Shown: positions 9,551 through 17,877 of the stretch, piece after piece | Layout of the letters: the number at the start of each line of letters is the position of its first letter | How positions within the stretch are numbered: position 1 is the first letter of the stretch | Assembly: GCF_003202155.1 (NCBI RefSeq) | Contig: NZ_QFLI01000006.1 | Coordinates: 186,001-250,000 of the forward strand | DNA: 64,000 nt | Direction: 5' to 3' | Origin: Marinifilum breve | Lineage (GTDB): Bacteria > Bacteroidota > Bacteroidia > Bacteroidales > Marinifilaceae | The notes under the pieces: generated by a model | What the model was told of the DNA's origin: nothing | The model's input: the letters and a program-made list of their open reading frames with translations, nothing else | The model's database searches: none | Position numbers and translations under genes: made by a program

Positions 9551-9895
9551 CCTATCCTTCTCCTGAAGGAGCAACTCTTTATAGATATTTATTTTCCAGA
9601 ATATAACCCGAAGGAGAATTAAATATACAATCGTTTAATTCTAAATTCTCCCCTTCTAGGGGAGATGGCGACAGCCAGAAGGGTGTTTTTTTGATTATAT
9701 TATTCTTCTTTCACCCTTTAGTCTGTCGACAGTTTGTTCACACTTAATGTGTTCACGAGCTACACTTCGTTTCGGTTTCCTAAAAGGGAAACACTTAACT
9801 TGCAAATACTATAGATGATTTAGCATGGCCATATCAAAATAATTATTTCAGATTTGTGTATAAAGAGTAGTTCAAGGAGAAGGATAGGGTGAGGT
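9551..9895. repeat. Composite inverted repeat element of about 345 bp
   Basis: CCTATCCTTCTCCT at about 9551-9564 reappears inverted as AGGAGAAGGATAGG at about 9875-9889. Inside, a hairpin CTCCCCTTCTAGGGGAG (about 9650) runs into GGCGACAGCCAGAAGGGTG, whose diverged inverted copy CACCCTTTAGTCTGTCGACAG lies at about 9712-9732. No transposase remains. It resembles decayed non-autonomous repeat elements common between Bacteroidota genes. Confidence 0.55.
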
Positions 9896-9948
9896 GAATT
9901 TCGTGCTCCGATTCTCAGTACGGGTTACGAATTGTTGATTGTAGAATA

Positions 9949-9978
9949 TTGGGAATCCGAACTCAAGTCGGAGTCCCA
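9949..9978. repeat. Dispersed palindrome (GGGATTCCGACTT family)
   Basis: TTGGGAATCCGAAC / GTCGGAGTCCCAA with two mismatches. Same family as 3667, 35206, 62410 and 62467. Confidence 0.5.
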
Positions 9979-10075
9979 AAGAAAACTTGCAAAAAAAATC
10001 CATCAAGCTGCAACCTTTTTAAAACCACCATGGTCTACTAGGCAAAATAGATTGAAAAACTTAAAATTTTGAAAT

Positions 10076-10447
10076 ATGAATATTGGTGAATTATTAATGG
10101 CTGCAGTGGTGTTTTTCTCAATCATCACATTTGTGAAAATATTGTCTTCACACTTTCTAAAAAGAAAAATTATTAAAACCGGTCATTTCGATCGAGCAGA
10201 AATTTTAGATCAAAACGCTGAGATAGAAGTAAAAAAACAAGTACAGTACGATCAGTATCCTGCATTAAAGTGGGGATTGGTAGCATTTTTTGGCGGACTT
10301 GGTTTTATCGTATTGGAATTGTTGGGAACTGAATACCCTCAGTTTACCGAGTATCGCAGTGCAATGCCTTATGGAATCTTCTTTGTATTCACTTCACTTG
10401 GTTTCTTGTTGTACTACGTAATCATGAGTAAAAAGGCAAAAGAATAG
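10076..10447 (+). CDS. Small membrane protein of unknown function
   Basis: 123 residues with three hydrophobic segments (about 5-25, 65-83 and 97-117). A basic loop of about 40 residues (KRKIIKTGHFDRAEIL...) lies after the first helix and probably faces the cytoplasm. No catalytic motif is visible and I do not assign it to a family with confidence; small DUF6249-like Bacteroidota membrane proteins have this layout. Its closest neighbour is the divergent ECF sigma/membrane protein pair, whose regulon it could belong to (speculation). Confidence 0.7.
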   Translation: MNIGELLMAAVVFFSIITFVKILSSHFLKRKIIKTGHFDRAEILDQNAEIEVKKQVQYDQYPALKWGLVAFFGGLGFIVLELLGTEYPQFTEYRSAMPYGIFFVFTSLGFLLYYVIMSKKAKE

Positions 10448-10469
10448 AATATAAATATCCCAATAAAGC

Positions 10470-10510
10470 GAGGCTGTTCAATTCATTTTGAGCAGCCTTG
10501 TTTTTTTTGA
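10470..10510 (+). terminator. Intrinsic terminator
   Basis: AGGCTGTTCA...TGAGCAGCCT stem with a loop of about eight bases and a run of eight or more Ts. It follows the small membrane protein gene. Confidence 0.8.
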
Positions 10511-11622
10511 AAGTCTTGAAAAGTATGAATAGTGAAAAAGTAGAAAAGTTGTGAAAACTCAATGCTAATTTAAGCACTAGTGAGTAATTCTCTTTCCACA
10601 TTCATACTGTTTTTTAGAAGTTTTATTACCTACCCTTACTTTGCTCCAGTGCCCACTATGGGCATTGGAAGGTCAAGCTGCTTAGAGGTAGAAAAATTTT
10701 TTAGTAAGACGGGGAAGCTAAGAACTTGTTCGAAGATCACCCCGCCGCACTTAAATTTTTTAAGTATAAGAAGTTTGAGCTTACGCGCCCTAGATTCTTT
10801 GTTTACTTTCTCATCAATGGAGAAAGTAAAAGCCATGCGGCTTGAGCAAATCAAAACTTAAGATAATAAGGCATAATTTCATTTGGAATTGATTTGATTA
10901 CTTTCGGCATTTCATATAGAACCATATTTATTAGCTCATGGATGTTTCATTTTACCATCAAAGTATTCCCTATAATATTTAGTAAAATAAAAACCGCTGT
11001 AGCCCAGTATTTACCGATCCGAGTTAATAAAGTTACCGTCTTGTTACCAAAATACCCGTCTGAGTTACCAGAATACCCATCCGAGTCAACTCAACACCCG
11101 TCTGAGTTACAGATATTGGCGTCCGAGTTAAGGAAATACCCATGCGAGTTACCAATATTGGCATCTGAGTAAGCCAAATACCCTTCTGAGTTGAACAAGA
11201 AGGGATAAATACTAACTCAGATAGGAAAGTTAATAACTCAGATGGCATAAATACTTACTTGCAAGGGTAGAATAACAACTCGCATTACAATTTTATTGAC
11301 TATGTTGATGAATTTGCCTACTCAAACAAATGGTACATAAGCAAAGAGTTGAAAATGCTGCAAGTTTATAGAAGGAAGCAAGGCCAAAAGAGAGCAGTTG
11401 AAAACTGTTGCCAAAATATCTTAGCATAAGATATTTCTTTTTGGGATTATTGTTTAAATTCACATGCCTAAGCATCTAATCTTATCTGTTTACACAAACA
11501 TATTGGGCATGTAAGCTGATTAGATTAGGGAATAAAAGAAAAGTAAGCACAAGTTTTTTAAGCATATAAACAAGTTAGCGTTAATACATGAGTGCGCTAT
11601 TAAATTTTTATAACTATTTAAG
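10511..11622. other. 1.1-kb non-coding accessory gap
   Basis: No convincing gene. 10580-10860 looks like a decayed repeat: a perfect hairpin TTTACTTTCTC / GAGAAAGTAAA (about 10801-10831), several short palindromes, and open frames on both strands without start context or recognisable protein. 11012-11295 is the periodic array listed separately. 11300-11560 is AT-rich and featureless. Confidence 0.6.
11012..11295. repeat. 21-bp periodic imperfect tandem array with orientation switch
   Basis: Nine units of the form GAGTTACCAnAATACCCGTC follow one another. The GTT of each falls at 11023, 11043, 11064, 11085 (GTC), 11106, 11127, 11148, 11169 (GTA) and 11190, so the pitch is 21 apart from one 20-base step. 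Then the motif appears inverted (AACTCAGATGG...), with ACT at 11215, 11236, 11257 and 11278, again exactly 21 apart. Units share the GAGTT head and ACCC core but differ elsewhere. The 21-bp pitch keeps a seven-residue repeat open in two frames, but no credible start or family supports a protein. Confidence 0.85.
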
Positions 11623-12189
11623 ATGAGTCGAAAAAACAACATTGTTGATGAACTTATAATTGAAGGGAATGATTTTAGTTTCGAAAACAATAAAAAATTA
11701 TACCATGGTAAATTCTATAGTGAGGTAACTAATGAGTTTTTGTCTTGGGTTTCAAAAGTGGATAACTATATAAGAATTAATTATGAAGAAAATAGCGGTC
11801 CACTTAGAATGTTGGAAACTGTAGATAGTTTTAAATTTAGTGGTTTTGATAAAGATGAATTTGAAACTGAATTGACAAAACTGAAAGGGGCAATTAAATC
11901 TTGCCAAAGCATTAAACCCAACAAGAAAACTAAAGATAATTACATTTTATCATTAATTAAAAACCCATTATTCTGGACGACAATTGTTGTTTTAGTAGGA
12001 GGAGCTTATAAACTTGGCTACGACAATGGTAAAGCGAAGTTTGATAAGGAAAAAATTTCACTAAAAGATGAAGCTAACCTTTCTAAAAAAGAAATAACTA
12101 AACTAAAAAAAGAGATTTCACAAAAAGACTCTTTAATTGTCAAATTAAAAAGAGAGAAAGAAAGTACTAACGCTAATAGTGGGTCATAG
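11623..12189 (+). CDS. Hypothetical single-span membrane protein with coiled coil
   Basis: 188 residues, not recognised. The N-terminal ~105 residues are soluble and charged. One membrane helix lies at about 112-130 (PLFWTTIVVLVGGAYKLGY). A Lys/Glu-rich coiled coil (about 137-183) ends the protein. Base composition is more AT-rich than neighbouring metabolic genes. The gene stands alone in a repeat-rich gap and is framed by two short motif pairs in opposite orientation (TTAGCGTTA/TGCGCTAT on the left, TAACGCTAA/ATAGCGCA on the right), which hints at acquisition as a small cassette. Function unknown. Confidence 0.65.
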   Translation: MSRKNNIVDELIIEGNDFSFENNKKLYHGKFYSEVTNEFLSWVSKVDNYIRINYEENSGPLRMLETVDSFKFSGFDKDEFETELTKLKGAIKSCQSIKPNKKTKDNYILSLIKNPLFWTTIVVLVGGAYKLGYDNGKAKFDKEKISLKDEANLSKKEITKLKKEISQKDSLIVKLKREKESTNANSGS

Positions 12190-12322
12190 CGCATGCCGCG
12201 ATTCGGCTCGACTGGATGTTGAAGTGAGAATTTTAACGATAGAACTATAAACAACAAACCTGCGGACACGGCGTCAAGACGCCATACCCTCGGAACGTTG
12301 AATTTTCTTAAAGAATTGCATA

Positions 12323-12355
12323 AAAAAAACGCCTCCCACAACAGGAGACGTTTTG
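12323..12355 (-). terminator. Intrinsic terminator of the fad operon
   Basis: Read on the minus strand: AACGTCTCC / GGAGGCGTT stem with a loop of about seven bases, followed by a T-tract (the A-run at 12323-12330 on the plus strand). It lies 20 bases after the fadE stop. Confidence 0.85.
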
Positions 12356-12375
12356 TATACTAACCCATATACTAA

Positions 12376-14160
12376 CTAAAAACAATATTTATTCTCCTCG
12401 ATTAATTTCTTGGCAATCATTCTACGTTCCTCTTTGCTGTTTAGGCCGCTATGCTTGGTAAAGCGTTTCAAGCCTAAAAGCATCATGCGTAATTCGTCGC
12501 CCGATGAAATGCTGTTGGCAGCATCTTTGGCGTTTTTGTGAATGCGGTCGGCAGCATCGTAAAAGAAGACCTTACACATGGCAATTTGTTCCTGGCAGGC
12601 ATCTTCTCCTTTGGTTTCTACCAACTTTTTAACGCGCAGCAATAATGATTCTGCCTGATAACAATCCATAATGATATCTGAGATATTCATTAGGATTTCC
12701 TGCTCCTTGCTTAGCTTTTGCATGAACTTTTGAGCAGCTGCACCAGCTATTAGTAAAGCACACTTTTTAAATCCCTCTACCAATTTGCTTTCCGCTGCCA
12801 ATAGGCTGGTATCTTCTTCCCCAAAATCAGGAATCGACATTAACTCTTTGGCAACAGCTTGTGAGGCTCCCAATAAAGGCAATTCATTTTTGAAAGCTTT
12901 GCGCAAAAGGTAATCTACTACCAACATGCGATTGATTTCGTTGGTTCCCTCAAAAATACGATTGATACGAGCATCGCGATAAGCACGCTCCATAGGAGCT
13001 TCGGCTGAGTATCCCATTCCACCATAAATCTGTACGCCTTCGTCCACCACATAATCCAAAACTTCGGATGCCGCAACTTTCAGAATGGCAGCTTCTGCAG
13101 CAAATTCTTTCTGTGCTTGCACTGATGCTTCCTCCTTACTCATTCCTTCCTCAATTAAATGATGCTTGGTGTTCTGAATATCGTTACTGCAACGATAAAT
13201 GGCCGATTCAACTGCATAGGTTCGAATGGTTTGTTCAGCCATTTTGTACTGAATCGCTCCAAAATTAGCAATCTCGGTACCAAACTGAATGCGTTCATTC
13301 GCATAGTTAATGGAATTAGAAATTACCTTTTTGCCAGCTCCTAAAACGGCAGCAGCCAATTTAATCCTTCCGTTATTCAGGATGTTCAAGGCAATCTTAA
13401 AGCCATCACCTCTTTCTCCCAGAAGATTTTCAATTGGAATTTCACAATTTTCGAAGAACATCATGCAGGTTGAAGAACCTTTAATACCCATTTTCTTTTC
13501 TTCCTGTCCTAAACTGATTCCTGGAAAGCTCTTTTCTACAATAAAAGCACTCAGGTTCTTATCATCATCAATCTTGGCGAACACTGTGTAAATGTCAGCA
13601 AAACCACCATTGGTAATCCACATTTTTTGTCCGTTGAGAATGTATTTCGAACCATCATCAGAAAGTTTTACTTTACTCTTTCCCGAATTGGCATCCGATC
13701 CGGATCCTGGCTCCGTCAAACAATAAGCTCCTTTGTATTCGCCACTGGCAAGCATAGGCAAATACTTCTCTTTTTGCGCTTGCGTTCCGTAGTAGAGGAT
13801 AGGAAGCGTTCCAATTCCAACGTGAGCCGCATAGGCTACCGCAAATGAGCTGTATGTACCCATTACCTCGGTGCTTAGCATGGATGTGTTCATGTCCTGA
13901 CCAAATCCACCATACTCTTCGGGGATTGCAATTCCAAGTAGACCCAATTCACCCGCTTTATCCAGCAAATCGGTCATTATACCTTCTTCCTGTTCATCAA
14001 TTCTATCCTGCATCAGAAATATTTCTTTCTCTTGAAAATCTCTGCAGGTATCCATTATCATTTTCTGTTCTTCCGATATCTCTTCCGGAATAAAAATATC
14101 TTGTGGCATCGTTTCCTTCACCAAAAACTGACCGCCTTTTACTGTTTTAATCTTTTCCAT
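12376..14160 (-). CDS. fadE: Acyl-CoA dehydrogenase (FadE type)
   Basis: FAD-dependent acyl-CoA dehydrogenase performing the first oxidation of beta-oxidation. At 594 residues it has the classic dehydrogenase core (about 30-420) plus a C-terminal helical extension, the same overall length as I recall for Bacillus FadE. Visible motifs are the FAD/substrate stretch CLTEPGSGSDANSGK, the MWITNGG strand, YGGMGYSAEAP, and RIFEGTNEINR with the Glu expected to act as catalytic base. It is the last gene of the fadD-fadN-fadA-fadE operon, 77 bases after fadA. The linker carries two palindromes. Electron acceptor (ETF) genes are not in the window. Confidence 0.93.
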   Translation of the reverse strand: MEKIKTVKGGQFLVKETMPQDIFIPEEISEEQKMIMDTCRDFQEKEIFLMQDRIDEQEEGIMTDLLDKAGELGLLGIAIPEEYGGFGQDMNTSMLSTEVMGTYSSFAVAYAAHVGIGTLPILYYGTQAQKEKYLPMLASGEYKGAYCLTEPGSGSDANSGKSKVKLSDDGSKYILNGQKMWITNGGFADIYTVFAKIDDDKNLSAFIVEKSFPGISLGQEEKKMGIKGSSTCMMFFENCEIPIENLLGERGDGFKIALNILNNGRIKLAAAVLGAGKKVISNSINYANERIQFGTEIANFGAIQYKMAEQTIRTYAVESAIYRCSNDIQNTKHHLIEEGMSKEEASVQAQKEFAAEAAILKVAASEVLDYVVDEGVQIYGGMGYSAEAPMERAYRDARINRIFEGTNEINRMLVVDYLLRKAFKNELPLLGASQAVAKELMSIPDFGEEDTSLLAAESKLVEGFKKCALLIAGAAAQKFMQKLSKEQEILMNISDIIMDCYQAESLLLRVKKLVETKGEDACQEQIAMCKVFFYDAADRIHKNAKDAANSISSGDELRMMLLGLKRFTKHSGLNSKEERRMIAKKLIEENKYCF

Positions 14161-14187
14161 GTTTGTAGTGTTTATGTAGTTAGAATG

Positions 14188-14236
14188 ATTTACCCCTAAA
14201 GGGGACTTTTTTAGCCCCCTTTAGGGGGATGGGGGT
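14188..14236. repeat. Paired palindromes between fadA and fadE
   Basis: CCCCTAAAGGGG at about 14193-14204 and CCCCCTTTAGGGGG at about 14215-14228, separated by a T-run and followed by ATGGGGGTG. It resembles the CTCCCCTTCTAGGGGAG unit near 9650, so it probably belongs to the same repeat family, sitting inside an operon. Confidence 0.6.
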
Positions 14237-14237
14237 G

Positions 14238-15413
14238 TTAGAGAATTTCAAAAATACCAGCAGCACCCTGTCCCGATCCAACACACATGGTAACCATGCC
14301 GTATTTCTGTTTTCTTTTCTTCATTTCGTGCAAGAGTTGAACCGAAAGCTTTGTTCCTGTACATCCCAATGGGTGTCCTAAAGCAATGGCTCCACCATTT
14401 ACGTTGGTGATATCAGGATTCATGTCCAGTTCTCTCATTACTGATAAGGCCTGAACTGCAAAAGCTTCATTCAATTCGATTTGGTCTATTTGATTCATGT
14501 TCATTCCCGATCGTTTTAAAACTTTAGGAATGGCTTCAACAGGTCCAATTCCCATGTGTTTTGGCTCAACACCAGCTACAGCATAAGAAACAAAGCGAGC
14601 AATAGGCTGCACGTTTAATTGTTTCAACATCTTTTCGGATACCACCAAAACAAATGCTGCTCCATCGGATGTTTGCGAAGAATTACCAGCGGTAACAGTA
14701 CCATGTTGATCGAACACTGGTCTTAATTTCGATAATCCTTCTATGCTGGTATCAGCTCTTGGCCCTTCATCAATGGCAACAATGTGTTCTTTGGTTTCAG
14801 CTTTCTCTTGGCTGTTCACAAAAGTCTGGGATACTGTAATAGGAACAATTTCATCTACAAAACGGTTCGCAGCTAATGCCTCTAAGGCTTTCCTGTGCGA
14901 GTGAAATGCAAATTCATCCTGATCTTCTCTTGATATTTTGTACTTTTTCTGCAAGGCTTCTGCTGTTATTCCCATGTTCCAGTAATAATCCGGATTTGAT
15001 TTGGCTATTCCCAGGTTGGGAACCAATCGCCAGCCACCCATTGGCATGAGCGACATCATCTCCACACCACCTGCAAGAATACAATCTGCCAATCCAGCTT
15101 CAATTTTCGATGCGGCAATGGCTATGGTTTCCAGGCCAGATGAGCAGTAACGATTCACGGTCATTCCCGGAACCTGAATATTATCCAAACCCATTAATGA
15201 GATCATTCTTCCGATATTCAATCCTTGTTCAGCTTCGGGTGTTGCATTTCCTACAATCACATCGTCAACTAGTAAAGGATCAAGATTTGGGGTTTTCTCC
15301 ATAATGTGTTTTACCACCCTTGCGGCCATATCATCAGGCCTGATGAGGCGAAGCTTTCCTTTTTTTGCTTTGCCTACGGCGGTTCTATATGCGGCTACTA
15401 TATATGCGTTCAT
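14238..15413 (-). CDS. fadA: Acetyl-CoA C-acyltransferase (thiolase)
   Basis: 3-ketoacyl-CoA thiolase that cleaves the beta-keto intermediate to acetyl-CoA and a shortened acyl-CoA. The acyl-accepting cysteine is C90 in VNRYCSSGLE. The other active-site elements are the NEAFAVQ stretch, GHPLGCTGTK (catalytic His) and CVGSGQGAAG (second Cys) at the C-terminus. The 391 residues are standard. It lies 31 bases after fadN and 77 before fadE in a single transcription unit, the FadN-FadA-FadE order known from Bacillus. Confidence 0.95.
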   Translation of the reverse strand: MNAYIVAAYRTAVGKAKKGKLRLIRPDDMAARVVKHIMEKTPNLDPLLVDDVIVGNATPEAEQGLNIGRMISLMGLDNIQVPGMTVNRYCSSGLETIAIAASKIEAGLADCILAGGVEMMSLMPMGGWRLVPNLGIAKSNPDYYWNMGITAEALQKKYKISREDQDEFAFHSHRKALEALAANRFVDEIVPITVSQTFVNSQEKAETKEHIVAIDEGPRADTSIEGLSKLRPVFDQHGTVTAGNSSQTSDGAAFVLVVSEKMLKQLNVQPIARFVSYAVAGVEPKHMGIGPVEAIPKVLKRSGMNMNQIDQIELNEAFAVQALSVMRELDMNPDITNVNGGAIALGHPLGCTGTKLSVQLLHEMKKRKQKYGMVTMCVGSGQGAAGIFEIL

Positions 15414-15450
15414 ATTTCAGTTATCAGTTAACGGTTATCAATTATCAGTT
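15411..15450. repeat. Short-word degenerate tract overlapping the fadN stop
   Basis: TTATCAGTTA-like words repeat with variations. On the minus strand the tract (AACTGATAATTGATAACC...) begins at the last codons of fadN and fills the fadN-fadA spacer. A similar tract lies at 37578-37620. Confidence 0.5.
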
Positions 15451-17844
15451 TCTCAGAATCTTGCCTTTTTGCAGTAGGCTTTGCATGCGTTCCAGCGTTT
15501 TCTTTTGCTGACATAGTCGAACAAAAGCAATTCGCTCCAAATCGAGTAAGTATTTTTCCGATACTTGTGCAGGTTCACTCAATTCACCTCCACTTAGTAC
15601 TATTCCAAGCTCTACGGACAAGTGCTTGTCGTATTCCGAGATGAAATTTCCTACTTCCATTCCATCTGCACCCGAATAAACCAAAGCCAAACCTTCGCTT
15701 CCCAGTACAGTAATGTCTTTGGTTGGAAGAGGAGGAGTGTAGCCTTTTTCAAGCATCAATAAGGCAGCTTTTTTTGCATAGGTCAACTGGTGTTTTTTAC
15801 TAATGATTACTTCATCCACTTCCTTTCGGAGATATCCTAGGTCGAATGCTTCGTATGCCGACATCGATACCTTTGCTTGACCGATACTTAAGAATTTATC
15901 GCGGAAACGGTTGGTTCGGATATCATCCTGTGCAATTTCCTTGGACAAGCGATATGCAAATTCTTTGGTTCCTCCACCAGCAGGAATTACGCCAACGCCT
16001 AATTCAACCAATCCCATATAGGTTTCGGCGTGAGCAATTACTTTATCGGTATGCATGCACAGTTCGCAACCACCTCCCAGAGTCATTCCATGTGGAGCTG
16101 CAATTACCGGAACAGATGCATACTTTAATTTCAGCATGGTGTTTTGGAAGGTTCGAACAACCATGTCTAATTCTTCAAACTCCTGCTCAATGGCAAGCAT
16201 AAATACCAATCCAATATTGGCTCCAGCCGAGAAGTTTTCTCCTTCGTTGGAGATGACCAAAGCTTTATAATCGCTTTCGGCCAACTCAATGGCTTTGTTA
16301 ATTCCTTGTATGATTTCACTGCCAATGGTGTTCATCTTGGTATGGAACTCAAGGTTGATAATACCATCTCCAAGGTCGATGATACTTGCTCCTTCGTTAT
16401 TCCAAATGGTTTTAGAAGAGCGAATATTATTTAGAAGAACCAGATTTTCAGTTCCAGGAATGGTTTGGTAAGCATTTGTATTTACATCATAGTACTGTTT
16501 CAAACCATCTTTTAACTGGTAGAAACTTAGATCTTCTTGAACCATATTGTACACCCAATTGGCAGCTTTATATCCCATAGCTTCCATCATGCCCAAAGTC
16601 TTTTTTACACCTAAGCTTTCCCAAATCTCGAATGGACCCATTTCCCAGGCAAAACCCGAACAGATGGCTTCATCAATTTTGTAGAGATCATCAGTAATCT
16701 CAGGCATTCGGTTCGAAACGTAGGCAAATAAACCGAAGAATAACTTTTGATAGAATTGATTTACTTTGCTGTTTCCTTTTAGGAGAACTTTAAAGCGATC
16801 ATTGAGATGAGGTACAGCTTTGGCTGCCTCGAATTCACCAAACTTTACCCTTTGCTTTTCTTGATATTCGAAACTATCCAGGTTCAAGCTTAAAATCTCA
16901 CTCTTGCCTTCCGTCTTTATTTTTTTATAAAATCCTTGACCAGTTTTTGATCCCAACCATTGGTTGCCCATCATGTGTTGAATAAACTCTGGAATCTGGA
17001 AAACATCTTTGGCTTCATCATCTTGCAGTGCTTTCTGAAGGTTTTGAGCAACAAATACCAAAGTATCCAATCCAACCACATCGCAAGTGCGGAAGGTTGC
17101 CGATTTGGGTCTTCCGATAATTGGTCCAGTAAGTTTATCAATTTCTTCTACAGTAAATCCAAACTCATCAATCAAATGAAAGACTGACATCATGGAATAA
17201 ACACCAACTCGGTTGGCAATAAAAGCAGGAGTATCCTTACAACTTACCACCGATTTGCCTAAAAATCTTTCTCCAAAATCAGTCAAAAAATCCAATATTT
17301 CCTGATTTGTTTTAGGGGAAGGAATGATTTCTAACAATTTCAAATACCTCGGAGGATTAAAGAAATGAGTGCCGCAAAAATTAGCTACAAAATCTTCTGA
17401 TCTTCCTTGAATTAACATCTGAATAGGAATACCTGATGTATTGGTAGTAATCAGGGAACCAGATTTCCGATGCTCTTCAATTTTGGTATAAAGCTCTTGT
17501 TTGATTTTTAGATTTTCGATAATGGCTTCTATTACCCAATCGCACTCTGCGATTTTATGCAGATCATCTTCGAAATTACCTGTTGTAATTCTATTAGTAT
17601 AAGCTTTTAAATACAGTGGTGCGGGTTTTAGTTTTGTTGCCTTCAGAAAAAGATCAGTTACAATACGGTTTCGTACCAAAGGATGATCTGGAGACAAACC
17701 AGCCTTTTGTTCTTTGTCGTTAAGTTCCTTTGCAGGCATATCCAATAATAAAACCTCGATGCCTATATTGGCAAAATGACATGCAATTTGTGCGCCCATG
17801 ACTCCTGCACCCAAAACTGCAATTTTTCTAATTTTTCGAGTCAT
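15445..17844 (-). CDS. fadN: 3-hydroxyacyl-CoA dehydrogenase / enoyl-CoA hydratase fusion
   Basis: Bifunctional beta-oxidation enzyme of 799 residues. The NAD-dependent 3-hydroxyacyl-CoA dehydrogenase comes first (Rossmann motif VLGAGVMGAQIA at 9-20; catalytic-His stretch GTHFFNPPRYLKLLEIIPS; about 1-450). The crotonase-type enoyl-CoA hydratase is at the C-terminus (about 490-720; GGGCELCMHTDKVIAH and LGVGVIPAGGGTKE). This order is the reverse of E. coli FadB and matches Bacillus FadN. It sits between fadD and fadA with short spacers (33 and 31 bases). The C-terminal ~60 residues extend past the hydratase core, as in FadN. Confidence 0.93.
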   Translation of the reverse strand: MTRKIRKIAVLGAGVMGAQIACHFANIGIEVLLLDMPAKELNDKEQKAGLSPDHPLVRNRIVTDLFLKATKLKPAPLYLKAYTNRITTGNFEDDLHKIAECDWVIEAIIENLKIKQELYTKIEEHRKSGSLITTNTSGIPIQMLIQGRSEDFVANFCGTHFFNPPRYLKLLEIIPSPKTNQEILDFLTDFGERFLGKSVVSCKDTPAFIANRVGVYSMMSVFHLIDEFGFTVEEIDKLTGPIIGRPKSATFRTCDVVGLDTLVFVAQNLQKALQDDEAKDVFQIPEFIQHMMGNQWLGSKTGQGFYKKIKTEGKSEILSLNLDSFEYQEKQRVKFGEFEAAKAVPHLNDRFKVLLKGNSKVNQFYQKLFFGLFAYVSNRMPEITDDLYKIDEAICSGFAWEMGPFEIWESLGVKKTLGMMEAMGYKAANWVYNMVQEDLSFYQLKDGLKQYYDVNTNAYQTIPGTENLVLLNNIRSSKTIWNNEGASIIDLGDGIINLEFHTKMNTIGSEIIQGINKAIELAESDYKALVISNEGENFSAGANIGLVFMLAIEQEFEELDMVVRTFQNTMLKLKYASVPVIAAPHGMTLGGGCELCMHTDKVIAHAETYMGLVELGVGVIPAGGGTKEFAYRLSKEIAQDDIRTNRFRDKFLSIGQAKVSMSAYEAFDLGYLRKEVDEVIISKKHQLTYAKKAALLMLEKGYTPPLPTKDITVLGSEGLALVYSGADGMEVGNFISEYDKHLSVELGIVLSGGELSEPAQVSEKYLLDLERIAFVRLCQQKKTLERMQSLLQKGKILRN

Positions 17845-17877
17845 ATTTTTATTAATTATAGTGTGTGTGAATACTGT

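Larger units (their letters stand above)
9407..10075. other. 669-base gap of nested palindromic repeats
   Basis: No gene supported. It contains a palindrome at 9507-9526 (AGGCGGCATTAATGCCGCCT), an inverted composite at 9551-9895 (separate entry) and a further palindrome at 9949-9978. Confidence 0.7.

Noticed and set aside
10636-10854. Minus-strand 72-residue open frame
   Set aside because: It lies across a perfect hairpin and other palindromes, resembles a decayed repeat, and has no recognisable domain.
10894-11248. Heptapeptide-repeat proteins on either strand of the 21-bp array
   Set aside because: Any 21-base repeat keeps a frame open and gives seven-residue repeats; there is no promoter, ribosome site or family, and both strands are equally open.
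11012-11295. CRISPR array
   Set aside because: Units are contiguous and diverged; there are no constant repeats separated by unique spacers and no cas genes. The same holds for 27996-28130 and 60280-60520.
12160-12305. Integron attC site
   Set aside because: A GTTGAAT fits the attC R' consensus, but no matching R''/L''/L' boxes are arranged around it and there is no integrase in the window.
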